Assembly (NCBI GenBank): GCA_005882155.1
Contig: VBCQ01000488.1
Location: 1-13,907 of the forward strand
Reading direction: 5' to 3'
DNA: 13,907 nt
DNA from: Betaproteobacteria bacterium
GTDB taxonomy: Bacteria > Pseudomonadota > Gammaproteobacteria > Burkholderiales > Burkholderiaceae_C
The position numbers and the translations under genes were made by a program. The stretch's first letter is position 1. The number at the start of each line of letters is the position of its first letter. Shown in pieces: positions 1-6,827 of the stretch. The notes under the pieces were generated by a model that saw only the letters and a list, made by a program, of their open reading frames with translations, made no database searches and was not told the DNA's origin.

Positions 1-359
1 CACGATGGCCGGCCCAGTTTGTATTCGACCAAGGCCAGCTCGGCGGCCGCGACGGGCTGCTTGCCTTCGTCATCAGCGGCGCGCAAGCCTGGGTCGATCG
101 CGGCGCCGAGGCCACCTGCGACGCGACGCTCCGGCAAGCCGACGCAATGCTGTCCGGGCTTCTCAGCTCGCCTTTGCGCGTGCAGCGCCTATTGACCGAG
201 AAGCGCGCGACCTTCTCTTGCGTTCCCGGCTTGCAGCGCCCACCGGTCCACGTTGCGCCCGGCCTCAGCGCCGCCGGCGACTACGTGGCTGGGCCCTACC
301 CCGCAACGCTCGAAGGCGCGCTGCGTTCGGCGATCGAGGCGGTGCGGGCGCCTGACTAG
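1..359 (+). CDS. hpnE: Hydroxysqualene dehydroxylase HpnE, C-terminal part (5' end outside window)
   Basis: The reading frame is open from position 3 to a TAG at 357-359 and gives the last 118 residues of a longer protein. It begins RWPAQFVFDQGQLGG and ends with GDYVAGPYPATLEGALRSAIEAV. This tail (G-D-x3-G-PYPAT-x-EGA-x-RS) is the C-terminal FAD-contacting segment of squalene-associated, amine-oxidase-fold flavoenzymes. In that family HpnE oxidises hydroxysqualene to squalene, the third step of the HpnC-HpnD-HpnE route to hopanoids. The first ATG in this frame (147) is internal, so it is not the start. The gene runs into the TIGR03790 gene on the other strand and the two stop codons overlap in one CTAG. 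The assignment rests on the tail only; another amine-oxidase-fold desaturase is possible, but the sequence fits HpnE well. The N-terminal dinucleotide-binding motif cannot be seen. Confidence 0.82.
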   Translation, partial: RWPAQFVFDQGQLGGRDGLLAFVISGAQAWVDRGAEATCDATLRQADAMLSGLLSSPLRVQRLLTEKRATFSCVPGLQRPPVHVAPGLSAAGDYVAGPYPATLEGALRSAIEAVRAPD

Positions 360-1462
360 CGCCGTGCGAACGGCGCCGCCAGCGGCTCACCGACGAACAC
401 GCCCTGCTGCGGCCACGCCACGCTCTTCCAGTACGCCTCGATCGCCGTGCTGCCCTGCGCGTAGTGAAGCAGCAGCAGTTGCGGGTGCGGGAATTTCTGC
501 GCGTGGGCACAGGGCTCGGATACGGTGCCATAGGTCGCCGTCGCGCCGGAGCTGATCCACTCGAGCACGTTCATTTGCCCGCTGGCGCCGTCGAGCCTCC
601 CGCCGAACGACGTGAGGTGATCGGCCAGCGCACCCGGCACCCAGCGAATCGTGTCGAGCTTGCTCACTTGCGGCAGACCGGTCTCGTACAGCAGCACGCG
701 GTCGATATCGTGCAGCGTTTGCGTCGACTCCACGTGAACCTCGATACCGACGCGGCGCGCCAGGCCGGCCGGCGGAAACAATGGAGCGCGGACGCTGCGC
801 GCGCGATCCGGCGTGACGACGAAGTACGCCTTGACCGGTAGCGCGCCGCGCAGACCGAGCGTGTGGTCCGACTCGATGCCGCGATCGATGAGTCGCTTCG
901 CTGAAGCGATGTCCTTCGCGGCCAGCAGCATCGACGGCCGCAAGCGCAACTGCGAAAACGGCTTGGCGCTTGCCGAGTTGAAATACGGCGAAAGCCTCGA
1001 CGGCGCACAGGTCTGCGAACACAGGCCGGCGTCGTAACCCAGGGTCAGCGCGCCGGTCATGGAGTTGCAGTTCACCGCAAACGGCTCGGTCCACGCCAAC
1101 GCCAGCGCCTGCGTGGCGACGCCGAAATGCGCAGCGATCTGCGCTTCAAAGGCCTTGAACTCTTCGGCGCTCAGCACCGGCTTGCGCGGCAGCTCGATGC
1201 GCAGAATCTGGTCGGGGCTCAAGCCGCGCCGCGCGGCATAGAACTCGCCGACCTCGAGCGAATACGGGTCGGCCGTGTTGATCACGAGCCCGATGTCCTG
1301 CGCGCTGAGGCGGCCTGCGCTGCGCGGCACCGTCAGCCAAGCCGAAGCATGCGCGGTTGCAGATGCCGGCTGGGCGGTCGCCACAGGACACACCAGGACG
1401 CAGACGACCGCGCACATGGCGAGTCGCCAGGCTTCCCGGCATGCAATCATCATTTTCGCCAT
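356..1462 (-). CDS. Exported TIGR03790-family protein of unknown function
   Basis: A 368-residue protein from ATG 1462. The N-terminus (MAKMMIACREAWRLAMCAVV...) is a classical signal peptide: basic start, hydrophobic core, and a likely cut after the ATA of PVATAQ. A start at ATG 1453 or 1450 would fit equally well, and no strong ribosome site decides between them. The mature part matches the TIGR03790 conserved hypothetical family as I remember it: an early NTADPYSLEVGEFYAARRGL block, a Cys-rich centre (CNSMTGAL...LC..TC), and a C-terminal YGTVSEPC...KFPHP...YAQGSTAIEAYWKSV...VGEPLAAPF block. That C-terminal layout (Gly-Thr-x-Ser-Glu-Pro ... GxP/GEPL ... PF) resembles C25-type peptidase tails, but I see no provable catalytic pair. 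Function is unknown. The frame stays open for another 265 codons opposite the IclR gene; that part is an antisense shadow and is excluded. The gene is divergent from iclR across 36 bases. Confidence 0.8.
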   Translation of the reverse strand: MAKMMIACREAWRLAMCAVVCVLVCPVATAQPASATAHASAWLTVPRSAGRLSAQDIGLVINTADPYSLEVGEFYAARRGLSPDQILRIELPRKPVLSAEEFKAFEAQIAAHFGVATQALALAWTEPFAVNCNSMTGALTLGYDAGLCSQTCAPSRLSPYFNSASAKPFSQLRLRPSMLLAAKDIASAKRLIDRGIESDHTLGLRGALPVKAYFVVTPDRARSVRAPLFPPAGLARRVGIEVHVESTQTLHDIDRVLLYETGLPQVSKLDTIRWVPGALADHLTSFGGRLDGASGQMNVLEWISSGATATYGTVSEPCAHAQKFPHPQLLLLHYAQGSTAIEAYWKSVAWPQQGVFVGEPLAAPFARR

Positions 1463-1491
1463 ACAAAAATTTGCGGAATCTGAGCGAAAAT
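1452..1491. promoter_or_regulatory. Inverted repeat in the divergent iclR/TIGR03790 spacer, candidate operator
   Basis: ATTTTCGC at 1452-1459 is repeated in inverse orientation as GCGAAAAT at 1484-1491, 24 bases apart, in the AT-rich stretch between the two divergent starts (1462 and 1499). IclR-family regulators commonly repress their own gene and a divergent neighbour from palindromes in such spacers, so this is a plausible binding site. The left half lies inside the first codons of the TIGR03790 gene if its start is 1462, and would lie at or before the start if the real start is 1453. No clear -35/-10 pair was found for either gene. Confidence 0.35.
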
Positions 1492-1498
1492 CGAAACC

Positions 1499-2284
1499 AT
1501 GAAAAACCCCGAAGCCAAGGCCCCGACCATACAGGTGCTGGAACGCACCTTTGCCCTGCTCGACGTGCTGGCGTCGTACCAGGATCCGGTCTCCTTGAAA
1601 ATCGTCAGCGAGCAGACGGGGCTGCACCCGTCTACCGCGCACCGCATCCTCAACGACCTGACGATCGGCCGCTTTGTCGATCGGCCCGAGGCCGGAAGCT
1701 ATCGGCTGGGAATGCGGCTGCTCGAGCTCGGCAACCTCGTGAAGGCGCGCCTCGACGTGCGCGACGCTGCGCTCGGTCCGATGCGCGAGCTGCACAAGCT
1801 GACGCATCAGCCGGTGAACCTGTCGATGCGCCAGGGCGACGAGATCGTCTACATCGAGCGCACTTACAGCGAACGCTCGGGCATGCAAGTGGTTCGCGCG
1901 ATCGGTGGCCGCGCGCCCTTGCATTTGACGTCGGTGGGCAAGCTGTTCCTCGCCCATGACGACCCGCAGCGCGTGCGTGCTTATGCGACCCGAACCGGCC
2001 TCGCCGGTCACACGCGCAACAGCATCACCAACCTGACCACGCTCGAGCGCGAGTTGTCGAAGGTGCTGCACTACGGCACCGCGCGCGACGATGAGGAGCT
2101 CGAGCTCGGCGTGCGCTGCATGGCCGCAGGCATTCTCGACGACCAAGGAAAGCTGATCGCCGGCTTGTCGATATCCGCACCCGCCGATCGGCTCGAAGAA
2201 GCCTGGATGGAACGCTTGAAGGCGACCGCCGCGCAGATCTCCGCTGCGCTCGGCCACCGGTCGCCGGTCCAGGCGTCCAAATGA
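1499..2284 (+). CDS. IclR-family transcriptional regulator
   Basis: A 261-residue protein, close to the usual length of the family. Residues about 10-70 form the N-terminal winged helix-turn-helix, with the recognition region TGLHPSTAHRILNDL and the wing SYRLGMRLLELG. Residues about 80-255 are the IclR effector-binding domain, recognisable by AIGGRAPLHLTSVGKLFLAHD and, near the C-terminus, LGVRCMAAGILDDQGKLIAGLSISAP, which holds the usual conserved Cys. The family binds small carboxylic or aromatic effectors in this domain; the effector here cannot be read from the sequence. The first ATG gives the full helix-turn-helix, and no longer start exists in this frame near the operator-like repeat. 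The ribosome site is weak (GAGCGAAAAT). It is divergent from the TIGR03790 gene, which is its most likely target, and it converges on pbpG across a shared hairpin. Confidence 0.9.
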   Translation: MKNPEAKAPTIQVLERTFALLDVLASYQDPVSLKIVSEQTGLHPSTAHRILNDLTIGRFVDRPEAGSYRLGMRLLELGNLVKARLDVRDAALGPMRELHKLTHQPVNLSMRQGDEIVYIERTYSERSGMQVVRAIGGRAPLHLTSVGKLFLAHDDPQRVRAYATRTGLAGHTRNSITNLTTLERELSKVLHYGTARDDEELELGVRCMAAGILDDQGKLIAGLSISAPADRLEEAWMERLKATAAQISAALGHRSPVQASK

Positions 2285-2309
2285 AAGAGCCCGGCTGAAC
2301 CGGGCTCTT
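2285..2309. terminator. Bidirectional intrinsic terminator between iclR and pbpG
   Basis: AAGAGCCCGG (2285-2294), a five-base loop, then CCGGGCTCTT (2300-2309): a perfect 10-bp GC-rich stem starting at the base after the iclR stop codon and 22 bases beyond the pbpG stop. On the minus strand it is followed by TTTCATTT, so it should stop pbpG transcripts well. On the plus strand the T-run is short (the TT of the stem, then CATC), so termination of iclR may be weaker. Confidence 0.85.
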
Positions 2310-2313
2310 CATC

Positions 2314-2334
2314 GAGACAAAACGTTGACGATCA
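2314..2334 (-). repeat. Pre-terminator motif, copy 1 (pbpG end)
   Basis: On the minus strand this reads TGATCGTC-AACGTTTT-GTCTC, from the pbpG stop codon up to the terminator stem. All 21 bases recur in order at 6828-6857, where they run from the leuL stop codon up to the leu terminator, with insertions of 8 and 1 bases. Its role is unknown. Confidence 0.4.
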
Positions 2335-3342
2335 GGACGTCACTTTGGGCGTCAACGCGGTGGTGGTCGGCGTCGACTCGTTGATCCATTTGCGCACGCG
2401 CTCTGCGTCGCCGATCCGCGAATATTTTCCAGTCGAGTCGAGAAACACCATGATCAGCTTGCGCCCCGCGAGCTGGGCCTGCATCACGAGGCAGCGACCC
2501 GCTTCGGAGATGTAGCCGGTCTTTTGCAAGCCGATGTCCCAGGTGGGGTTGCGCACCAGCAGGTTGGTATTGCGGAACTGGAGCTGCCGCTTGCCGACTG
2601 CAACCTGGTATTCGGGCGAGGTCGACAACTCGCGAATGATCTGATGCTCGTGTGCTGCTTTGACCAGCGTGGCGAGGTCACGCGCGCTCGACTGGTTGCG
2701 GCTCGACAGCCCGGTCGGCTCGACGTAGTGCGTGTCCGCCATGCCGAGCTCTTGCGCCTTCTGATTCATCGCCACGACGAACGCATCGAGGCCTCCGGGG
2801 TAGGAGCGGCCGAGGGAGTGCGCGGCGCGGTTCTCCGACGACATCAGGGCCAAGTGCAGCATCTCGCCACGGGTCAGGCGCGTGCCGACCTTCAGACGCG
2901 ACCCGCTGTGCTTCTCGGTGTCGACGTCTTCCTGGCTGATCGCGATGACTTCGTCGAGCGGCAGCTGGGCTTCGGTGACGACGACGGCCGTCATCAGCTT
3001 GGTCAGCGACGCGATCGGCAGCACCGCTTCGGAGTTCTTGCTGAACAGCACTTCATTGGTGTCTTGGTCCAGGACCAGCGCGGCACTCGACTTCAGGTCG
3101 AGCGCGTCGGACATGCCGTGAAGCCCGGCAAGTTGACCGAACGACGGCTTGGTCGGCTCGGCGCGAACGATGGAGCGCTTGACATGGCGGGCTCGCACCG
3201 GAGCCGTTGCCGACTTGGCGACTGAGCGCATGGCCTTGTGCGGAGCGGCCGCCACATCGCCTTCGGCAGCGACCGAGGGCAGGCACAGCGCTGCCGTCAA
3301 GGCCCACAGTGTTACAGAAGCGATTTTTGACAGGGATAACAC
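2332..3342 (-). CDS. pbpG: D-alanyl-D-alanine endopeptidase, PBP7 type
   Basis: A 336-residue peptidase S11 (low-molecular-mass penicillin-binding protein) from GTG 3342. All three active-site motifs are present: S112-L-T-K115 with the nucleophile Ser, S169-E-N171, and K274-T-G276. A Sec signal peptide spans residues 1-26 (core LWALTAALCLPSVAA), followed by a basic linker (about 36-66) before the catalytic domain. Family members cleave D-Ala-meso-DAP cross-links in periplasmic peptidoglycan; PBP7 is an endopeptidase rather than a carboxypeptidase, and the short C-terminus without an amphipathic anchor fits that. The GTG start is chosen because GGAG lies five bases before it and because the upstream ATG (3396) lies ahead of the predicted -10 box. 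It is the next minus-strand gene after the leucine genes, 135 bases away, with its own promoter. dacA-like carboxypeptidase activity cannot be excluded. Confidence 0.9.
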   Translation of the reverse strand: MLSLSKIASVTLWALTAALCLPSVAAEGDVAAAPHKAMRSVAKSATAPVRARHVKRSIVRAEPTKPSFGQLAGLHGMSDALDLKSSAALVLDQDTNEVLFSKNSEAVLPIASLTKLMTAVVVTEAQLPLDEVIAISQEDVDTEKHSGSRLKVGTRLTRGEMLHLALMSSENRAAHSLGRSYPGGLDAFVVAMNQKAQELGMADTHYVEPTGLSSRNQSSARDLATLVKAAHEHQIIRELSTSPEYQVAVGKRQLQFRNTNLLVRNPTWDIGLQKTGYISEAGRCLVMQAQLAGRKLIMVFLDSTGKYSRIGDAERVRKWINESTPTTTALTPKVTS

Positions 3343-3369
3343 ACCAACTCCGGCTCGCGCGGTTCCGCA

Positions 3370-3398
3370 AGTGTAGGACAAACGAAAATATCCCACAA
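3370..3398 (-). promoter_or_regulatory. Candidate sigma-70 promoter of pbpG
   Basis: On the minus strand TTGTGG (3398-3393) is followed after exactly 17 bases by TACACT (3375-3370). Transcription would start near 3363, about 20 bases before the GTG start and its GGAG site. This arrangement supports GTG 3342 over ATG 3396 as the pbpG start. Confidence 0.5.
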
Positions 3399-3445
3399 GA
3401 TCAAACGCTTACGCCATCCTCCTCAAGTTGATCTTGAGTCGATCA

Positions 3446-3467
3446 CAGCGTGACAATTGTCTCGCTG
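3446..3467. repeat. 22-bp near-perfect palindrome between leuA and pbpG
   Basis: CAGCG, T, GACAATTGTC, T, CGCTG: every base pairs with its mirror except the T/T at positions 6 and 17. With no loop it is better suited to binding a dimeric protein as DNA than to folding as an RNA hairpin. Its centre is about 90 bases upstream of the predicted pbpG transcription start and 22 bases after the leuA stop. A second small inverted repeat (CTCAAG at 3422-3427, CTTGAG at 3433-3438) lies beside it. No T-run follows either, so no clear terminator closes the leu transcript. Confidence 0.45.
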
Positions 3468-3477
3468 CGACGCCGAA

Positions 3478-5019
3478 TCAACCTTGAGCCGCCACGCGTT
3501 CGGTCTTGCTGAAGAGCTTGTTCAACGCGGACAAGTACGCTTTCGCCGACGCGACGACGATGTCGGGGTCGGCCCCGACACCGTTGACGACTCGGCCGCC
3601 ATGCTGCAGGCGCACCGTCACTTCACCTTGCGATTCTGTGCTGCCCGAGGTGATCGCATTGACCGAATAGAGCAGCATTTCGGCGCCACTTTGCACCTTC
3701 GATTCGATCGCCTTCAAACTCGCGTCGACCGGCCCGTTGCCATCGCTTTCGGCATGGTGCTCGACGTCGCCGGCGGCGAACGCGACCTTCGCGTGCGGCC
3801 GCTCGCCGGTCTCGGAGCGTTGCGACAACGCGAGCAGCCGGTAGTGCTCATGCTCGGTGGTCACCGACTCGTCCATCACGAGTGCGAGGATGTCTTCGTC
3901 GAAGATATCGCTCTTGCGGTCGGCCAGTTCCTTGAACTTGGCAAACGCGGCGTTGACCTCGGACTCCGACTCGAGCTCGATGCCGAGATCCTGCAGCCGC
4001 TGCTTGAACGCGTTGCGACCCGACAGCTTGCCGAGCACGATCTTGTTGGTCGACCAGCCGACCTCCTCGTCTCGCATGATTTCGTAGGTGTCGCGCGCCT
4101 TCAGTACGCCGTCCTGGTGGATGCCCGACGCGTGAGCAAAGGCGTTCGCACCGACCACCGCCTTGTTCGGCTGCACGACGAAGCCGGTGGTCTGCGATAC
4201 CAGACGCGATGCCGGAACGATTTGCGTTGCGTCGATGCCGAGCTCGAGCCCGAAGTAGTCGCGCCGCGTCTTCACCGCCATCACGACTTCTTCGAGCGAG
4301 CAGTTTCCGGCGCGCTCGCCGAGACCGTTGATCGTGCACTCGATCTGCCGTGCGCCGCCGATCTTCACGCCGGCCAATGAATTCGCCACCGCCATGCCGA
4401 GATCGTTGTGGCAATGCACCGACCAGACTGCCTTGTCGGCGTTCGGAATTCGCTGGCGCAAGTCGAGGATGAAGTTGCCGTACAGCTCGGGAACCGCATA
4501 GCCGACGGTGTCGGGAATGTTGATCGTCGTCGCGCCTTCGGCGATCACGGTCTCGAGCACGCGACACAGGAAGTCAGGGTCGGAGCGATAGCCGTCTTCG
4601 GGCGAGAACTCCACGTCGCCGGTGAGATTGCGGGCGAATCGAACCGCGAGCTTGGCTTGCTCGTGCACTTGGTCGGGCGTCATCCGCAGCTTCTTGTCCA
4701 TGTGCAGCGCACTGGTCGCGATGAAGGTGTGGATGCGCGACGACGCCGCGCCCTTCAAAGCTTCCGCTGCACGCGAGATGTCGCGGTCGTTGGCGCGCGC
4801 CAGCGAGCAGACGATGGAGTCCTTCACATGCGCCGCAATCGATTTCACTGCTTCGAAGTCGCCATTGCTCGACGCGGCGAAGCCCGCCTCGATCACGTCG
4901 ACCTTCAGCCGCTCGAGCTGGCGCGCGATGCGCAACTTCTCGTCCTTGGTCATCGACGCGCCCGGCGACTGCTCGCCGTCGCGCAAGGTGGTATCGAAAA
5001 TGATCAGCTTGTCGCTCAT
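3478..5019 (-). CDS. leuA: 2-isopropylmalate synthase, bacterial type (LeuA type 1)
   Basis: A 513-residue enzyme, the usual length for the bacterial LeuA type. It condenses 2-oxoisovalerate with acetyl-CoA in the first committed step of leucine synthesis, in the cytoplasm. The TIM-barrel catalytic domain starts at once with D9-T-T-L-R13-D14-G-E-Q. Metal and catalytic residues are visible: D14, H202 and H204 in VHCHNDLG, N239 in GERAGNC, and the FAHASGIHQDG signature near 294-304. Residues about 390-505 form the LeuA allosteric domain, which binds leucine in the family. The start has a strong ribosome site (GAGGAG, seven to eight bases upstream). It follows the second leuA by 31 bases and has no promoter of its own in that gap, so it should be co-transcribed and share the leu attenuator. 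It is clearly not a duplicate of its neighbour; the two belong to different branches of the family. Confidence 0.95.
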   Translation of the reverse strand: MSDKLIIFDTTLRDGEQSPGASMTKDEKLRIARQLERLKVDVIEAGFAASSNGDFEAVKSIAAHVKDSIVCSLARANDRDISRAAEALKGAASSRIHTFIATSALHMDKKLRMTPDQVHEQAKLAVRFARNLTGDVEFSPEDGYRSDPDFLCRVLETVIAEGATTINIPDTVGYAVPELYGNFILDLRQRIPNADKAVWSVHCHNDLGMAVANSLAGVKIGGARQIECTINGLGERAGNCSLEEVVMAVKTRRDYFGLELGIDATQIVPASRLVSQTTGFVVQPNKAVVGANAFAHASGIHQDGVLKARDTYEIMRDEEVGWSTNKIVLGKLSGRNAFKQRLQDLGIELESESEVNAAFAKFKELADRKSDIFDEDILALVMDESVTTEHEHYRLLALSQRSETGERPHAKVAFAAGDVEHHAESDGNGPVDASLKAIESKVQSGAEMLLYSVNAITSGSTESQGEVTVRLQHGGRVVNGVGADPDIVVASAKAYLSALNKLFSKTERVAAQG

Positions 5020-5050
5020 GAAGGGACTCCTCGAAACGTCAGGTCGAATC

Positions 5051-6742
5051 TTAGGCGAGCAGTGCCTGCGAGAACCGCAGGATGCCGCGCTGCTTCGCGC
5101 GCTGCAGGCCCGAGGTGATCGCCTTCAGCGACGCCGACACGATGTTGGCGTCGATGCCCACCCCGAACAACGTGATCGCGTCGCCGATGCGAAGCTCGAG
5201 GTAGGCGACCGCCTGCGCGTCCGAGCCACTGCCGATTGCATGCTCGTGGTAATCGAGCACGCGGATCGGTGACCCGCCGAGGTGGCGATTCAGGCCATTG
5301 ACGAACGCATCGATGGGACCGGAGCCGACGCCGTCCACGCTGAACGCACGGCCCTCCAATTGCACGACCGCGCAAAGACGAAGCGTCTCGCCGCTGAACA
5401 CCGGATGCTCGACGCGTGCGCGGGCATGCGCGCCGATGCCGTACTCGCGCTCGAAGATGTTCCACAGTTCGGCCGCGCCGAGTTCCTTGCCGCTGTCATC
5501 CATCACCGCCTGCACGACTTGGCTGAACTCGATTTGCAGCCGGCGCGGCAACTCGACGCCGTACTCGGTCTCGAGAAGGTACGAGATACCGCCCTTGCCC
5601 GATTGGCTGTTGACGCGAATCACCGCGTCATAGCTGCGGCCGACGTCCTTCGGGTCGATCGGCAAATAGGGCATGTCCCAGACATCACCGTCGCGCCGCG
5701 CCGCAAAGGCTTTCTTGATAGCGTCCTGATGCGAGCCAGAGAACGAGGTGTAGACCAGGTCGCCGGCGTACGGATGCCGCGGGTGAAGCGGCAACTGATT
5801 GCAGTGCTCGACACAGCGGCGCACCTCGTCGATGTCGGAGAAATCCAGGCCCGGCGCGACGCCTTGGGTGTACAGGTTCAGCGCGATGTTGACGAGGTCG
5901 ACGTTGCCGGTGCGCTCGCCGTTGCCGAACAGACAGCCTTCGATGCGGTCGGCACCGGCCATCAACGCGAACTCGCCGGCTGCCGTGGCGGTGCCGCGGT
6001 CGTTGTGCGGATGGACCGACAGCACGATGCTGTCGCGGCGCGCCACGTGGCGATGCATCCACTCGATCATGTCGGCGAAGATGTTGGGCGTCGAATGCTC
6101 GACCGTCGAGGGCAGATTGATCACGCACTTTCGCTCGGACGTCGGGTGCCAGGCCTCGGTCACCGCATCGACGACGCGCTTGGAAAATTCGAGCTCGGTG
6201 CCCGAGAACATTTCCGGCGAATACTCGAAGCGAAAGTCGGTCTGCGGCTGCTCGTCCGCAAGGCGCTTGACCATCCGCGCATGCGACACGGCCAGCTCGA
6301 CGATGCCGTCTTCGTCCATTCCCAGCACCACGTTGCGCATCACTGGCGAGGTCGCGTTATAGAGGTGGACGATCACGCGCTTGGCGCCGCGCAGCGACTC
6401 GAAGGTGCGCGCGATCAGCTCGCCGCGCGCTTGCGTCAGCACCTGGATCGTCACACCGTCGGGCACCAGGTCCTGCTCGATCAGCATGCGGATGAAATCG
6501 AACTCGGTCTGCGATGCCGATGGAAATCCGACCTCGATCTCCTTGAAGCCGACGCGCACGAGCATCTGGAACATTCGCAGCTTGCGCGCGCCGTCCATCG
6601 GCTCGATCAGCGCCTGGTTGCCGTCGCGCAGATCGACGCTGCACCACAGCGGCGCGCGCGTCAGCTGCGCGTCGGGCCAGCTGCGATCGCGCAAGGCAAT
6701 CGGTGCGAAGGCACGGTATTTGGTATTCGGTTGCTTCAACAT
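5051..6742 (-). CDS. leuA: 2-isopropylmalate synthase, yeast/actinobacterial type (LeuA type 2)
   Basis: A 563-residue protein from ATG 6742, close to the roughly 560 residues of the yeast-type LeuA branch. It opens with the branch-typical KQPNTKYRAFAPIALRDRSWPD and carries CSVDLRDGNQAL (R39, D40), SVHPHNDRGTA (H244, H246) and GNGERTGN (N280), which match the substrate and metal residues of the M. tuberculosis enzyme family. YAGDLVYTSFSGSHQDAIKK is the second signature. The C-terminal part (about 430-560) is the leucine-binding regulatory domain. GAGGA lies six bases before the start. A longer reading from ATG 6817 would start inside the terminator hairpin and is rejected. It is the first large gene after the leuL attenuator. 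It catalyses the same reaction as the next gene, so the locus encodes two non-orthologous-branch isozymes; which one is the main leucine enzyme cannot be told. Confidence 0.93.
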   Translation of the reverse strand: MLKQPNTKYRAFAPIALRDRSWPDAQLTRAPLWCSVDLRDGNQALIEPMDGARKLRMFQMLVRVGFKEIEVGFPSASQTEFDFIRMLIEQDLVPDGVTIQVLTQARGELIARTFESLRGAKRVIVHLYNATSPVMRNVVLGMDEDGIVELAVSHARMVKRLADEQPQTDFRFEYSPEMFSGTELEFSKRVVDAVTEAWHPTSERKCVINLPSTVEHSTPNIFADMIEWMHRHVARRDSIVLSVHPHNDRGTATAAGEFALMAGADRIEGCLFGNGERTGNVDLVNIALNLYTQGVAPGLDFSDIDEVRRCVEHCNQLPLHPRHPYAGDLVYTSFSGSHQDAIKKAFAARRDGDVWDMPYLPIDPKDVGRSYDAVIRVNSQSGKGGISYLLETEYGVELPRRLQIEFSQVVQAVMDDSGKELGAAELWNIFEREYGIGAHARARVEHPVFSGETLRLCAVVQLEGRAFSVDGVGSGPIDAFVNGLNRHLGGSPIRVLDYHEHAIGSGSDAQAVAYLELRIGDAITLFGVGIDANIVSASLKAITSGLQRAKQRGILRFSQALLA

Positions 6743-6766
6743 GGCGATCCTCGGTGAGTCATGTTT

Positions 6767-6816
6767 TGCAACCAGCATTCGCAGAGGAAAAACAAAACGG
6801 CCCGCTGCTGGTTGCA
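6767..6816 (-). repeat. 11-bp inverted repeat linking the leu terminator loop to the leuA leader
   Basis: On the transcript, UGCAACCAGCA (6816-6806) forms most of the loop of the leu terminator. Its perfect complement UGCUGGUUGCA (6777-6767) lies just after the U-run, 24 bases before the leuA start codon. The two can form an 11-bp helix after read-through, either as a pseudoknot with the terminator stem or replacing it. Confidence 0.6.
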
Positions 6817-6827
6817 TACGGGCCGTT
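6788..6827 (-). terminator. leu attenuator terminator
   Basis: On the minus strand AACGGCCCG (6827-6819), a 14-base loop, then CGGGCCGTT (6804-6796) running into TTTTGTTTTT (6797-6788). It is a 9-bp GC-rich stem with a strong U-tract, placed between the leucine leader peptide and the first leuA. A competing antiterminator is visible: ACGGG-TT in the last codons of leuL (6867-6861) can pair with AA-CCCGT of the 5' arm (6827-6826 and 6822-6818), leaving a three-base bulge. A ribosome stalled at the Leu codons would leave that strand free. Confidence 0.85.

Noticed and set aside
1463..2257. Antisense open extension of the TIGR03790 frame, 265 codons opposite the IclR gene
   Set aside because: The IclR frame on the other strand has complete domains, and a signal peptide starts at 1462. 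The extension has no recognisable domain and is a high-GC shadow.
3408..3416. Minus-strand GAGGAGG followed at once by ATG GCG TAA, a two-codon frame
   Set aside because: There is no spacing between ribosome site and ATG, and it lies upstream of the predicted pbpG transcript.
3457..6757. Long plus-strand open frames (307 and 491 codons) opposite the two leuA genes
   Set aside because: They are rich in Arg, Ala, Asp and His without domains, and lie exactly opposite well-supported enzymes; typical antisense shadows of GC-rich genes.
6743..6817. Upstream start (ATG 6817) for the first leuA
   Set aside because: It would begin in the loop of the attenuator terminator; ATG 6742 has a GAGGA site and the family N-terminus.
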